From Aminobacterium colombiense DSM 12261 (GTDB lineage: Bacteria; Synergistota; Synergistia; Synergistales; Aminobacteriaceae), in assembly GCF_000025885.1 (NCBI RefSeq), contig NC_014011.1, positions 868,001-932,000 of the forward strand: 64,000 nucleotides of DNA, written 5' to 3'. Numbering within the stretch: position 1 is the first letter of the stretch; each line of letters opens with the position of its first letter. Below are positions 16,887 to 25,354 of the stretch, one piece after another. The translations under genes and the position numbers were made by a program. Below the pieces are notes generated by a model, which worked only from the letters and a program-made list of their open reading frames with translations, was not told the origin of the DNA and made no database searches.

Positions 16887-17168
16887 TTACATAGTTTCTA
16901 TAGAAACAAATTTTCTGTCACCTTTTGTATGATATTTCACAACTCCTGCTGAAAGAGCAAAAAGAGTGTCATCCTTACCGCGCCCCACATTCAAGCCAGG
17001 ATGGACTTTTGTCCCGCGCTGACGAACAAGGATATTTCCGCCTTTCACTACTTCCCCTGCGTATTTCTTTATTCCAAGCCGTTTGCCAATGCTGTCTCGG
17101 CCGTTTGTTGTGCTTCCCTGACCCTTTTTATGAGCAAAGAACTGCAGATCAAAAAAATTGATACGCAT
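16887..17168 (-). CDS. rpmA: 50S ribosomal protein L27 with cleavable N-terminal extension
   Basis: L27 lines the peptidyl transferase centre. The protein begins [16 protein letters not shown]: the part before AHKKG is the N-terminal extension known from Firmicutes, where the Prp protease must remove it (cleavage after the two Phe) because it blocks the ribosome's active site. The remainder ([38 protein letters not shown]) is standard L27. The neighbouring prp gene overlaps its start codon by one base, consistent with that processing. Confidence 0.97.
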   Translation of the reverse strand: MRINFFDLQFFAHKKGQGSTTNGRDSIGKRLGIKKYAGEVVKGGNILVRQRGTKVHPGLNVGRGKDDTLFALSAGVVKYHTKGDRKFVSIETM

Positions 17169-17494
17169 TATTTTCGCACCTCCATAAATTTAACATAACC
17201 GGCATAACTTTCAGAAATTGTCTTTAGAGATAAAACTATTGTTTCAGCCAGCACCTGTATCTCTTTTTTTTCGGTTCTGGGCCACCATATTTTTATGGTG
17301 GCGTTTTCTTCATCCACTAAAAAAGAAGCTTTCTCGACGCAGGCCACCTCTTTGATTCCCACTGCTAAAGCTTGAACAAGTGCTGATATTCCTGCACAAA
17401 CAATGTCACTTCCTGCTTTAGCGTATCCAGAGTGCCCCATTGCTTCCACTGAAACGATCTCCCCGCTTTGTCTTGTAATAGTAATAATTGTCAT
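17168..17494 (-). CDS. prp: ribosomal-processing cysteine protease Prp
   Basis: Prp cleaves the N-terminal extension of L27. The 108-residue protein has the conserved [18 protein letters not shown] segment containing the catalytic His and Cys, with small residues around them as in the family. It lies between rplU and rpmA, the standard position, and overlaps rpmA by one base. Confidence 0.93.
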   Translation of the reverse strand: MTIITITRQSGEIVSVEAMGHSGYAKAGSDIVCAGISALVQALAVGIKEVACVEKASFLVDEENATIKIWWPRTEKKEIQVLAETIVLSLKTISESYAGYVKFMEVRK

Positions 17495-17520
17495 AACTGT
17501 GAGAGATCGTTACGCCTTAT

Positions 17521-17832
17521 CTAGGCGTTGATGGAGTCGATTTTAACTTCTGTAAAATTCTGACGATGTCCCCTCATCCGTCGGTAATTCTTCTTGCTTT
17601 TATACTTGAAGACAAGAATCTTTGGGGCTCTTCCGTGCCGAACGACAGTAGCATTTACTGTTGCGTCAGAAAGATAAGGTGTCCCCACCTGAACTTCACT
17701 GTCATTAGATACCATAAGAATCTTATCAAAGACCAGAGATGCCCCTTCATCTACGTGAAGGCTTTCGATACGCACTACGTCTCCAGACTCTACCCTATAC
17801 TGTTTCCCACCTGTTTCTACAATAGCATACAT
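17521..17832 (-). CDS. rplU: 50S ribosomal protein L21
   Basis: L21 of 103 residues: MYAIVETGGKQYRV at the N-terminus, then GTPYLSDATVNATVV and the C-terminal LVFKYKSKKNYRRMRGHRQ basic segment. It is the first gene of rplU-prp-rpmA. A near-consensus promoter and a structured leader of about 80 bases precede it (separate entries). A GGGAGGAGG ribosome site lies just before the start. Confidence 0.97.
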   Translation of the reverse strand: MYAIVETGGKQYRVESGDVVRIESLHVDEGASLVFDKILMVSNDSEVQVGTPYLSDATVNATVVRHGRAPKILVFKYKSKKNYRRMRGHRQNFTEVKIDSINA

Positions 17833-17863
17833 TAAGAAATGTCCTCCTCCCGCTGGGTATGTG

Positions 17864-17888
17864 TAGGTAGCTTTCGCTTTTAAACCTA
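17864..17888 (-). promoter_or_regulatory. structured leader hairpin of rplU (candidate L21 autoregulatory element)
   Basis: On the minus strand TAGGT (17888-17884) pairs with ACCTA (17868-17864), with an inner AGC-GAAA-GCT stem closed by a GNRA-type tetraloop and an internal loop TTAAA on one side. It lies between the promoter and the rplU ribosome site, where L21 leaders occur in other phyla. Assignment as a regulatory leader is inference. Confidence 0.4.
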
Positions 17889-17919
17889 TCCCAAGCGTTA
17901 TTTATACATAAGCTTTAGC

Positions 17920-17948
17920 ATTGTACGTTTCTTCGAATAAGAAGTCAA
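17920..17948 (-). promoter_or_regulatory. sigma-70-type promoter of rplU-prp-rpmA
   Basis: Read on the minus strand, TTGACT (17948-17943) and TACAAT (17925-17920) are separated by exactly 17 bases. It starts directly at the recN stop codon and points to rplU, with a transcript start expected near 17913. Confidence 0.8.
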
Positions 17949-19601
17949 CTATTGAGATAGAAGTTTACCGGCATGCTCCTGGGCTTCAAGAAGAGTTGTG
18001 TTTCCTGAAAGCATCCTGGCAATCTCAAGTACCCGCTCGTCCTTTTCTATTTCTTTAATAAAGCTTTTATTTTCCTGTCGGGCCACTACAAAGTGTTGTT
18101 CAGCTAATGCCGCTATAGTAGCTTCATGGGTGATTAATATTACCCGGCACTTTTCTGCAAGTTGTTTGAGCTTGTATCCGGCTAAAACCGCGGCTTTCCC
18201 CCCCAGCCCAGCTTCAACCTCATCAAATACGAGGGTTCCAGGAAGTTGGCTATCAGGAAGGGCCAGTTGCAAAGCTAACAACAGCCTGCTCAACTCCCCT
18301 CCTGAGGCTATTTTCATTACCGGTCCAGGAGGCATCATTCCGCTTGCCATTAAAAACGAGATTTCATCAGCACCGGTACTTTTAATCTTGCCAAGGTCTG
18401 AGAGGGTTATTGAAAATGTTATATCCTCCATGGCCATGTCCCGGAGAGAATGGTTGACAGCTTCTTCAAGGGAACGGGCTGTTCTTTCCCTCTTCTTTCT
18501 GAGCTCAAGTGCCAGTCTGCTCGCTTCTCTTCTCAGTTTCTTTGCTTCTGCTCCACTTTGCTCTGAGCGCCGATAGCTCTCATTGAGCCATGTCAGGTTC
18601 ATTTCAGCCTCTTTGCAATAGTTGGTAAGTTCTTCAAGGGTCCTGACGCCTGCCAAACGCTTAAGCTTTCGCAGCGTTCCTAATTTATTTTCAATTTCTT
18701 CCTGCTCGGCATAAAGATCCGAAAGTGATTGTTCTGATAAAAGAACGGTTAAACTTTGGGAAAGTTTCTGTAAGAAGACAAGGGCATTGTTCCCCAGCTC
18801 TTGATATTTAGAGCCCTTTTCCGTATCAGGGGAAATAATCTGAGTCAACTCGAGGCACAGGTTCTCTATAGAGTCAGCGATGCCCTCCCCAGTTTTTCCT
18901 CCTGTTAACCGCGCGAGTATCTGCTCTAGTTTGGTATGTTCATCTATGCTTTTAGATATCCTTTCAAGACGTCCCTCCCATATCGCCTCGCTGTTGGATT
19001 CAGGAGAAATGCTCTTAAAGGACTGAAGGATCGAATTGGCATTCTCATATCGATCTATAACTTCCTTTTGTTTCTTTTCTACGGACCGCAGCTCTTTCTC
19101 TTTCAACAGAGCATTAGAAAAGACGGAACGTAATTCGTTTTTCAGACAAATTATTTCTTCGCCGCCATAACTGTCGAGTATGTCCCGTTGTCTGTCTGAA
19201 TCAAGAAGCTCAAGTTGTGCGAACTGGCTTTGTATGCGCAATAGGGGTGCTGCCACTTCATTAAAAAGTGAGAGAGGAAAAAGTTTTCCCTGTATGAAGG
19301 TCTTTCCTCGTCCATTTCTTGTAAAGACTCGTTTTAAAAAGAGGTTTCCCTCTTCAGAGCTTATCTCTTCTGGTAACTGAAGGGTTCTAGGGCAGAAAAA
19401 AAGGGCAATTACTTCTGCTTCTTCCTCACCGGCCCGAATCAGCTCAGATTGGGCCCTTTTGCCACTGGCAAACTCCAGAGCCCTCACAATGCTGCTTTTC
19501 CCCGCGCCGCTTTCACCAGTAATGGCTATAAAACGCCCCTTAAAGTGTAGGTGGGCAGAATCCAGCCCTCCTATATTTCGTAACGAAAGCTCTTCGAGCA
19601 C
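17949..19601 (-). CDS. recN: DNA repair protein RecN
   Basis: RecN is an SMC-like ATPase acting early in double-strand break repair. The start at GTG 19601 gives LEELSLRNIGGLDSA after the initiator, the usual RecN N-terminus, with an AAGGAG site 8 bases upstream; further upstream starts would lie inside nadK. Walker A is GESGAGKS; a long coiled coil fills residues about 150-380; the ABC signature is ASGGELSRLLLAL and Walker B is GTLVFDEVEAGLGG, followed by VILITHEATIAALA. The 550-residue length is normal. It is the last gene of xseB-ispA-dxs-tlyA-nadK-recN. Confidence 0.95.
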   Translation of the reverse strand: MLEELSLRNIGGLDSAHLHFKGRFIAITGESGAGKSSIVRALEFASGKRAQSELIRAGEEEAEVIALFFCPRTLQLPEEISSEEGNLFLKRVFTRNGRGKTFIQGKLFPLSLFNEVAAPLLRIQSQFAQLELLDSDRQRDILDSYGGEEIICLKNELRSVFSNALLKEKELRSVEKKQKEVIDRYENANSILQSFKSISPESNSEAIWEGRLERISKSIDEHTKLEQILARLTGGKTGEGIADSIENLCLELTQIISPDTEKGSKYQELGNNALVFLQKLSQSLTVLLSEQSLSDLYAEQEEIENKLGTLRKLKRLAGVRTLEELTNYCKEAEMNLTWLNESYRRSEQSGAEAKKLRREASRLALELRKKRERTARSLEEAVNHSLRDMAMEDITFSITLSDLGKIKSTGADEISFLMASGMMPPGPVMKIASGGELSRLLLALQLALPDSQLPGTLVFDEVEAGLGGKAAVLAGYKLKQLAEKCRVILITHEATIAALAEQHFVVARQENKSFIKEIEKDERVLEIARMLSGNTTLLEAQEHAGKLLSQ

Positions 19602-19606
19602 CGGCC

Positions 19607-20488
19607 TCACTCCTTGTTTTCGTTTCGCTCGATACCTTGTCCCCACTTTAGCTTTTCCTGTAGGAGATCAAAGTATGTTCTTTGAGGCAGTGTCACGACA
19701 TTGACAACTTTATCTCGGGAAAGAGAAAGCTCGATACGGTCTCCTGGCAAAATCTCATATCCAAGCTGCCCATCCTGGGTTAGCATAAGGTCACGATGGG
19801 TTCCACGAGGGATGAGGCTGATAACGTCATTTTCTCCTACGATAACGGGACGGGCATATAAGGTGTGGGCACAGATGGGAGCAAGCACCATACAAGGAAC
19901 ATGGGGAGGCACAATGGGCCCTCCCGCTGAAAGAGCGTACGCGGTTGAACCTGTAGGAGTGGAAACAATAACGCCATCTGCCGGTAACATATTGAAATAA
20001 CGATTGTCTATGCGGATTTCTATAGTAATGACTCTGGCAAAGGCCCCTTTGGTAAGAACGAGATCGTTGAGGGCATAGAGCGTATGCTTGCGCCGTCCTT
20101 CCCTCCAGATAATTCCCTCAAGGATACGATGCTGCTGCAGTGCGTATTCTTCACGTAAAATCTGTTCCAGGTCAGCTTCGGCTTCTTCTGGTTTCCCGCA
20201 AGCTAGAAATCCTAGGTGTCCGAGATTAATACCATATAGGGAAATAGAGTGATTGAGTATATATCGGCTTGCCCGTAGAAAGGTACCATCACCGCCAATA
20301 ACCACAGCGAAGTCTATTGTGGATTTCCATACGTCGTCAGGAGTCGCTTGCACCCCCAATATGGAAGCTTCGTGGGGTGGAAAGAGAAAAACTATTCCTT
20401 TCTTTTTCCCCCATTGAACAAGACGGTTGGCCATATCGAGTGCACCTTTCTTTTGTGTGTTGACGAGCATGCCAATCTTCTTTTCCAT
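19607..20488 (-). CDS. nadK: NAD kinase
   Basis: NAD kinase phosphorylates NAD to NADP. VIGGDGTFLRASR carries the conserved GGDGT motif, GINLGHLGFL is the NxGxxGFL motif, and VSTPTGSTAYALSAGGP is the substrate-binding segment. I chose ATG 20488 (293 residues, starting EKKIGMLVN after Met) over an upstream TTG that overlaps the tlyA stop; AAGGGAAG lies about 9 bases before it. Confidence 0.95.
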   Translation of the reverse strand: MEKKIGMLVNTQKKGALDMANRLVQWGKKKGIVFLFPPHEASILGVQATPDDVWKSTIDFAVVIGGDGTFLRASRYILNHSISLYGINLGHLGFLACGKPEEAEADLEQILREEYALQQHRILEGIIWREGRRKHTLYALNDLVLTKGAFARVITIEIRIDNRYFNMLPADGVIVSTPTGSTAYALSAGGPIVPPHVPCMVLAPICAHTLYARPVIVGENDVISLIPRGTHRDLMLTQDGQLGYEILPGDRIELSLSRDKVVNVVTLPQRTYFDLLQEKLKWGQGIERNENKE

Positions 20489-20508
20489 CAATTCTCTTCC
20501 CTTTCTTC

Positions 20509-21330
20509 TCAATTTATAAGAGTTCTATGGCTTTCTTCTACTAGTGTATCAAAATCAATGGCATGAGAATTCCCATGCCCATTTTTTTGCAGGTAGAATA
20601 AAAACTCTATGTTTCCTTTTGGCCCTTTTATGGGAGACCATGTAGCTCCCTTAAGCCGCAATGTTGTTTGTTCTTCTATAAAAAATGCAACCTCCGTGAG
20701 AATATCTTTATGAATTTCGGGCTTTCGAACGATTCCACCCTTACCAAGGCGGTCTTTCCCTGCCTCGAACTGTGGTTTTACAAGACATATTATACTTCCT
20801 CCCTTTGAAATAAGACTGTCAACTACAGGGAGGAGGAGCTTCAATGAAATAAAGGAAGCATCAATGGTCACCATGTCCAGAGGCTCATCAAAATGCTCCC
20901 GCTGCAAATAGCGGGCGTTAGTTCGTTCCATAACGACCACTCTTGAATCGTTTCGCAATTTCCAGGCTAACTGGCCATAGCCCACATCCACTGCGTAAAC
21001 TCGACGGGCCCCTCTAGCAAGAAGAACATCTGTAAAACCACCGGTAGACGCTCCCAAATCCATGCAAACCTTGCCTTTCGGATCCACAGAAAAAACCTCA
21101 AGAGCCCGTAGAAGTTTATAGGCGCCTCTGCTCACCCATTCACTCTCGTTTGTTCTTATTTCAAGAGGTGCGTCTTCCGGAAGCAAGGTTCCAGCTTTAT
21201 CAATTTTTTGCTGGGACGAGAAGACCTTGCCTTCCAGAATAAGAGCCTGAGCCTTCGCCCTTGTTGCAGCCAGTTTTCTTTCTACAATAAGTTTATCGAC
21301 TCTTTCTTTGAGCTTCTTCTTTATAACAAT
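20509..21330 (-). CDS. tlyA: TlyA family rRNA methyltransferase, start codon uncertain
   Basis: TlyA methylates ribose 2'-O positions of rRNA and is sometimes annotated as hemolysin A. The methyltransferase domain is clear: VSRGAYKLLRAL, MDLGASTGGFTDVLL (SAM loop), VYAVDVGYGQL, ISLKLLLPVV and VKPQFEAGKDRLGKGG. An N-terminal S4 RNA-binding domain is also encoded in frame upstream (VERKLAATRAKAQALI, then LILEGKVF), but the first ATG/GTG/TTG in this frame is TTG at 21186, after the S4 domain. The frame is open to 21330, where only ATT (21330) and ATA (21324) could start translation, overlapping the end of dxs. The stated span is the open frame, not a proven start. Confidence 0.85.
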   Translation of the reverse strand: MVIKKKLKERVDKLIVERKLAATRAKAQALILEGKVFSSQQKIDKAGTLLPEDAPLEIRTNESEWVSRGAYKLLRALEVFSVDPKGKVCMDLGASTGGFTDVLLARGARRVYAVDVGYGQLAWKLRNDSRVVVMERTNARYLQREHFDEPLDMVTIDASFISLKLLLPVVDSLISKGGSIICLVKPQFEAGKDRLGKGGIVRKPEIHKDILTEVAFFIEEQTTLRLKGATWSPIKGPKGNIEFLFYLQKNGHGNSHAIDFDTLVEESHRTLIN

Positions 21331-23158
21331 TCACCACTCTCTGATACGTTAAGCCGCAGTATTCTCTTTGAATTGCGGGTGTTCCGTGAGGAACGAAGAG
21401 ATCGGGGATCCCTAAAGGGAGAACACGGGCTTTAAAAGCGAATTCTGCGCTTCTGGACGCAATGGCTTCGCCTACCCCGCCGAATTTATACCCCTCTTCC
21501 AAAATGATTACGAGGTTATCCTTTTGGAGGGTTTTGTCAAGGGTGGTCCAGTCCAGGGGTTTGGCACATCGAAGGTCCATAACAGATGGGGCTGGTACTC
21601 CTTCCTCTATGGCCCTTTCCCGGCTTTTCAGGCAGAGATCAATGGTCGCCCCCATCCCTATAAGGGTCCACTCCTTACCATCCATCAGGATTTCACTCTG
21701 AAAAGGGGATAGTGCCGGCGTTGTCTCATGACGAATTATTGCTTCCGGGGCAATTCCCCTTGAATATCGGATGATTGTTGGCTTATGGTGAGCCAGGCCG
21801 AACTGAAAGGCTTTTTCGAGATCTATCCTGTCTCTAGGAATAAGCATATTTACGTTAGGTATAGTTTTGCACCAGGCAATATCAAAAAGTCCCTGATGCG
21901 TTTCCCCGTCTTCACCGACAAGGCCTCCTCTATCCACGGCTATGACCACAGGGAGATCTTGAAGGGCGATATCGTGGGCCAGCTGATCCATAGCCCTTTG
22001 AAGAAAGGTGGAATAGATGAACACAACCGGTCTGAGCCCACCGGCCGCCATCCCGGCCGCCATGGTAAGCATGTGCTCTTCGGCTATTCCCACATCAAAG
22101 AAACGGTCGGGAAAACGGAGGGCAAATTCATCGAGGCGGGTTCCATTCTTCATGGCTGCTGTGAGACAGACTATACGGGAATCCTTTTCTGCCATTGAGC
22201 ATAATACTTCAGTAGCGGAAGCACTCCAGCTTGTACCTGTAGTTTTTTTTACAAATCCATTTACAGGTACTCCATGATAGGTATCAGGATGTTTTTCAGC
22301 ACAGGGAAGCCCTTTCCCCTTTTTCGTCACTACATGGATCAGTACGGACTTATGATAGCTTTTTGCCATTTTAAGAACCGTTTCCATTTCCTCTATGTTA
22401 TGTCCGTCAAAGGGGCCCCAATAATTGATATCAAGTTCGTCAAAGATATTGTCAGGTTTCACCAGGGATTTTATATGGTCCTTAAATTTAGCCAAAACAT
22501 TTTCTATTGACTGACCCTGAGGTATAGAGGCGCAGGATTCTTTAATATATTTCTTCAAGCTGTTATATGCCTGGCTAGAGCTTAATTTGGCCAAATGAGA
22601 TGCAAAGCCTCCAACACGATGGCCGATGGACATTTTGTTATCATTCAGTATGTATATCACTTTGGTATGGGCGTCTTTTGTGTAGTTTAAGGCTTCAAAG
22701 GACAATCCATTCAAAAGAGCTCCATCGCCAATGACAGCCACCACATGGTGCTTTTGGTTCTGAATATCACGGGCTTTACAGTACCCTAGGGCAGCGGATA
22801 AGGAAGTACTGCTATGTCCAACGTTGAAATGGTCACAGGGGCTTTCTTCACGCTTGGGAAAGCCGCTTATTCCACCCCATTGACGAAGGGTGGCAAACTG
22901 ATCTTTTCTATCAGTGAGAATCTTATAAGCGTAGGCCTGATGTCCTACGTCGAAAATAATTCTATCTTCAAGGGGGTTGAATTGCCGCAATAGTGCCACG
23001 ATAAGTTCAACGGCGCCAAGAGACGATGCTAGATGTCCCCCGTTTTTGGTTACAACTCGTATAATCTCTTCCCGTATATCCTGGCATAAAAAATCCAGGG
23101 CTCCGCGGGACATATCTTTTAGATCACGATAGTCTGTCAGTTTGTTCAAAATTCGCAT
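21293..23158 (-). CDS. dxs: 1-deoxy-D-xylulose-5-phosphate synthase
   Basis: DXS condenses pyruvate and glyceraldehyde-3-phosphate, the first step of the MEP isoprenoid pathway, using thiamine diphosphate. GGHLASSLGAVEL, DVGHQAYAYKILTDR, VIGDGALLNGLSFEALN (the thiamine-diphosphate GDG motif), DLPVVIAVDRGGLVGEDGETHQG and ILEEGYKFGG are diagnostic. The 621-residue length is normal. It follows ispA by 30 bases; dxr, ispG and uppS elsewhere in the window belong to the same pathway. Confidence 0.97.
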   Translation of the reverse strand: MRILNKLTDYRDLKDMSRGALDFLCQDIREEIIRVVTKNGGHLASSLGAVELIVALLRQFNPLEDRIIFDVGHQAYAYKILTDRKDQFATLRQWGGISGFPKREESPCDHFNVGHSSTSLSAALGYCKARDIQNQKHHVVAVIGDGALLNGLSFEALNYTKDAHTKVIYILNDNKMSIGHRVGGFASHLAKLSSSQAYNSLKKYIKESCASIPQGQSIENVLAKFKDHIKSLVKPDNIFDELDINYWGPFDGHNIEEMETVLKMAKSYHKSVLIHVVTKKGKGLPCAEKHPDTYHGVPVNGFVKKTTGTSWSASATEVLCSMAEKDSRIVCLTAAMKNGTRLDEFALRFPDRFFDVGIAEEHMLTMAAGMAAGGLRPVVFIYSTFLQRAMDQLAHDIALQDLPVVIAVDRGGLVGEDGETHQGLFDIAWCKTIPNVNMLIPRDRIDLEKAFQFGLAHHKPTIIRYSRGIAPEAIIRHETTPALSPFQSEILMDGKEWTLIGMGATIDLCLKSRERAIEEGVPAPSVMDLRCAKPLDWTTLDKTLQKDNLVIILEEGYKFGGVGEAIASRSAEFAFKARVLPLGIPDLFVPHGTPAIQREYCGLTYQRVVNCYKEEAQRKSR

Positions 23159-23188
23159 GATCTTTGCAGTGTTGCCTCCTTTACGACG

Positions 23189-24091
23189 TCAACGACTTCG
23201 TTTGGAAAGGGAGAGAGCCAGTTTTTGGAAAAAAACTGCTGAGGAACCTAGCATAAAGAGAGATTCTGCAGCCTCTTTACTTTCTTTTAAAGCCATTTTA
23301 CGAGCCTCTTCCAATCCGAACTGTGTGACAAACGTAATTTTTTGTTGCGCCGCATCTTTACCGGGAGTTTTCCCCAGTTCTTCTGGTGAAGACGTTACAT
23401 CTAGTATATCGTCAACAATCTGGAACGCCAAACCCAAATGGCGTCCGTATTTTCCAAAGGCTCCCGCTATTTCTTGAGAAGCTCCTCCCAGAATAGCTCC
23501 CGTAACCAATGATGCCTGAAGAAGCACAGCTGTCTTTTGTAGAGCAATGTTGGCTACAAAGGAAAGTGACGAAGTAAAGCTTGCGGGGTCGGTATCGAGA
23601 ACTTGCCCACCACATATTCCGGAAGGTCCTACTGCCTGGGCAAAAATAGAAAGCGCCTGAACTATTGAAGAAGGGGGCACTCCTCTATCCATGAGCCCTT
23701 TAAGAGAATATTCAAAGGCCCATGCCAGGAGGGCGTCACCAGCAAGAATAGCCAATGCGTCGCCATAGATCATATGGTTTGTGGGTTTTCCCCGTCTAAG
23801 AGAATCATTATCCATGGCCGGAAGATCATCGTGTATTAAAGAAGCGGTATGAACCATTTCCAGCGCTAATGCCATGGGAAGAACCTTTTCTTTTTCCCCT
23901 CCTACTGATTCTGCTGCTTTGACACATAATATGGGACGAAGTCTTTTTCCCCCTGCCTGAAGAGAGTATGTCATGGATTCCCAAAGCCGGGGGGGAATGT
24001 TTTCAGGTCTTGATGAACACAGAGAGTTAAGGTGGTCCTCAAACCATACTCGGTTTTTTTCAAGCTCTCTTTTTACCATGTCATTCATCAT
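23189..24091 (-). CDS. ispA: polyprenyl (farnesyl/geranyl) diphosphate synthase
   Basis: This trans-prenyltransferase builds short-chain isoprenyl diphosphates. The first Asp-rich motif is HDDLPAMDND (Asp88-Asp94) followed by RRGKPTNH, and the second is IVDDILDVT. GGKRLRP near residue 48 binds isopentenyl diphosphate. The 300-residue length and DDxxxxD spacing match the farnesyl diphosphate synthase group of bacteria. Its start overlaps the xseB stop by 11 bases; dxs is directly downstream. Confidence 0.93.
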   Translation of the reverse strand: MMNDMVKRELEKNRVWFEDHLNSLCSSRPENIPPRLWESMTYSLQAGGKRLRPILCVKAAESVGGEKEKVLPMALALEMVHTASLIHDDLPAMDNDSLRRGKPTNHMIYGDALAILAGDALLAWAFEYSLKGLMDRGVPPSSIVQALSIFAQAVGPSGICGGQVLDTDPASFTSSLSFVANIALQKTAVLLQASLVTGAILGGASQEIAGAFGKYGRHLGLAFQIVDDILDVTSSPEELGKTPGKDAAQQKITFVTQFGLEEARKMALKESKEAAESLFMLGSSAVFFQKLALSLSKRSR

Positions 24092-24305
24092 TGTTTTCTT
24101 TGAGCTCCATGTTCAACGGCTCTTCTTTTCCAGAGTTGGTTAGAAGAAAAATTTTTTGCTCGGCTTGTGTTAAATAGACCTGGCATTCTTTTACGAGGCT
24201 CACGCCCTGCTCAAACAGCTCCAGGGCTGCTTCAAGAGGCAGTTCATCTTTTTCTAATGTATGTACGATCTTTTGTATTTCATCTAATTTCTGACTGAAA
24301 TTCAT
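24081..24305 (-). CDS. xseB: exodeoxyribonuclease VII small subunit
   Basis: The 74-residue protein is a two-helix subunit of exonuclease VII. The pattern FSQKLDEIQKIVHTLEKDELPLEAALELFEQGVSLVKEC, of which LEKDELPLEAALELFEQG is the core, is the XseB signature. It heads the operon with ispA and dxs, as in many bacteria; the large subunit xseA is not in the window upstream, where divergent rpmB lies instead. Confidence 0.92.
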   Translation of the reverse strand: MNFSQKLDEIQKIVHTLEKDELPLEAALELFEQGVSLVKECQVYLTQAEQKIFLLTNSGKEEPLNMELKENNDE

Positions 24306-24334
24306 AATTGATCCCCCTTTTTTACATAGAACAA

Positions 24335-24364
24335 TTGCTCTACCTGCCTAACCTGTGATAAAAT
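24335..24364 (+). promoter_or_regulatory. probable promoter of rpmB
   Basis: TTGCTC at 24335-24340 and TAAAAT at 24359-24364 are separated by 18 bases and lie 45 bases before the rpmB start in the xseB-rpmB divergent gap. Confidence 0.5.
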
Positions 24365-24408
24365 CCACCTGTTCGAACATTATTTCCTTCGGAGGAGGCG
24401 GAAAATCA

Positions 24409-24603
24409 ATGGCTAGAGTTTGTGAATGTTGCGGCCGCGGACCTGTTACAGGAAACGCTGTCAGCCATTCCAATCGTCATACAAGAAGACGTTGGCTTGT
24501 CAATCTGCAGAATGTGAAGGTTGATCTTGGCGCTGGCGAAACACGACGCATGAAAATTTGTACAAAATGCCTTAAATCTGGCAAAGTCAAGCGGGCTGTA
24601 TAG
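24409..24603 (+). CDS. rpmB: 50S ribosomal protein L28 (zinc-ribbon form)
   Basis: L28 of 64 residues starts at ATG 24409 after a strong GGAGGAGG site. [21 protein letters not shown] and [11 protein letters not shown] are the L28 core. Two CxxC pairs (CECC and CTKC) make it the zinc-binding variant. It is a single-gene plus-strand unit inside a minus-strand region, with its own promoter and terminator. Confidence 0.96.
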   Translation: MARVCECCGRGPVTGNAVSHSNRHTRRRWLVNLQNVKVDLGAGETRRMKICTKCLKSGKVKRAV

Positions 24604-24618
24604 TCAGCCCGCTTTTTT
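24589..24618 (+). terminator. terminator of rpmB
   Basis: AAGCGGGCTG (24589-24598) pairs with CAGCCCGCTT (24605-24614) and is followed by a T run. The rpmB stop codon lies in the loop. It also overlaps the last codon of the convergent thiN. Confidence 0.9.
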
Positions 24619-25354
24619 ATTCTGTCCAGTAAAGATACACTGCAAGTCTTCCTTTGTCTACTGAGATTTCAACGTAATCCTCTCTGCTTTTTTCGAGCCT
24701 GTTGCTTATAGCATAAGGCCGCGCCATTTCAAGGGAAACATTTTCCAGTTCCCAGCGAGTTCCCCGAATAGATACACCTTCCACCTTTTCTTCCAAAGCG
24801 AATAGGGATATTATCTCTGGTTCGGGTCTATTAAAACAGAAAGAAACCTGCTCTGCTCCCTGAAGAATAAAGAGCGCTTCCTTGTCGTCACAGAGGCTTC
24901 GAATATGAACACCCCAGTCTTCAGCCCATAGGGCAGAAAAAATATTGCTCCAGGTATGGTCAAGACGGCCTCCCCAACATCCTGTAAGTACAACTTCCGG
25001 CGAAGAATAGGTTTCGCCTATTCTTCTAAGTGTAAGCTGAAGGTCAGTATATTCCTTATCTACAGGATATGTTTCTATATGAACCCCCATTTTTTCAGCC
25101 CATGTCCTCCCTTCTAGAGAGCTGCTGTCACTGTCTCCTACAAGGTAATGGGGCACAATGCCGGTCTTCTTGCATATGTCGATTCCCGCGTCAGCGCACC
25201 AGATTTCGTCAAAAAGCGAGGCAGTCTGCACAAGCCACTCCACTGAAGGTGCTCGCCCACCTGCTATGAGAAGGATGGTCGGAACTTTGTTAAAACGGCT
25301 TGAACGCAGCTTCCAGCCATTTAAGTGAAAAATCCCAGTTTTAGATGTGTTCAT
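24617..25354 (-). CDS. thiN: thiamine diphosphokinase
   Basis: Thiamine pyrophosphokinase makes thiamine diphosphate from thiamine and ATP. The N-terminal catalytic half shows AGGRAPSVEWL, WCADAGIDIC and PHYLVGDSDSSS (the conserved GDxDS), followed by DKEYTDLQLTL and TGCWGGRLDHTWSNI (GGRxDH). The C-terminal half is the beta-rich thiamine-binding part. The first about 20 residues are extra. It overlaps the ftsK end by 14 bases. DXS, encoded nearby, needs its product. Confidence 0.92.
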   Translation of the reverse strand: MNTSKTGIFHLNGWKLRSSRFNKVPTILLIAGGRAPSVEWLVQTASLFDEIWCADAGIDICKKTGIVPHYLVGDSDSSSLEGRTWAEKMGVHIETYPVDKEYTDLQLTLRRIGETYSSPEVVLTGCWGGRLDHTWSNIFSALWAEDWGVHIRSLCDDKEALFILQGAEQVSFCFNRPEPEIISLFALEEKVEGVSIRGTRWELENVSLEMARPYAISNRLEKSREDYVEISVDKGRLAVYLYWTE

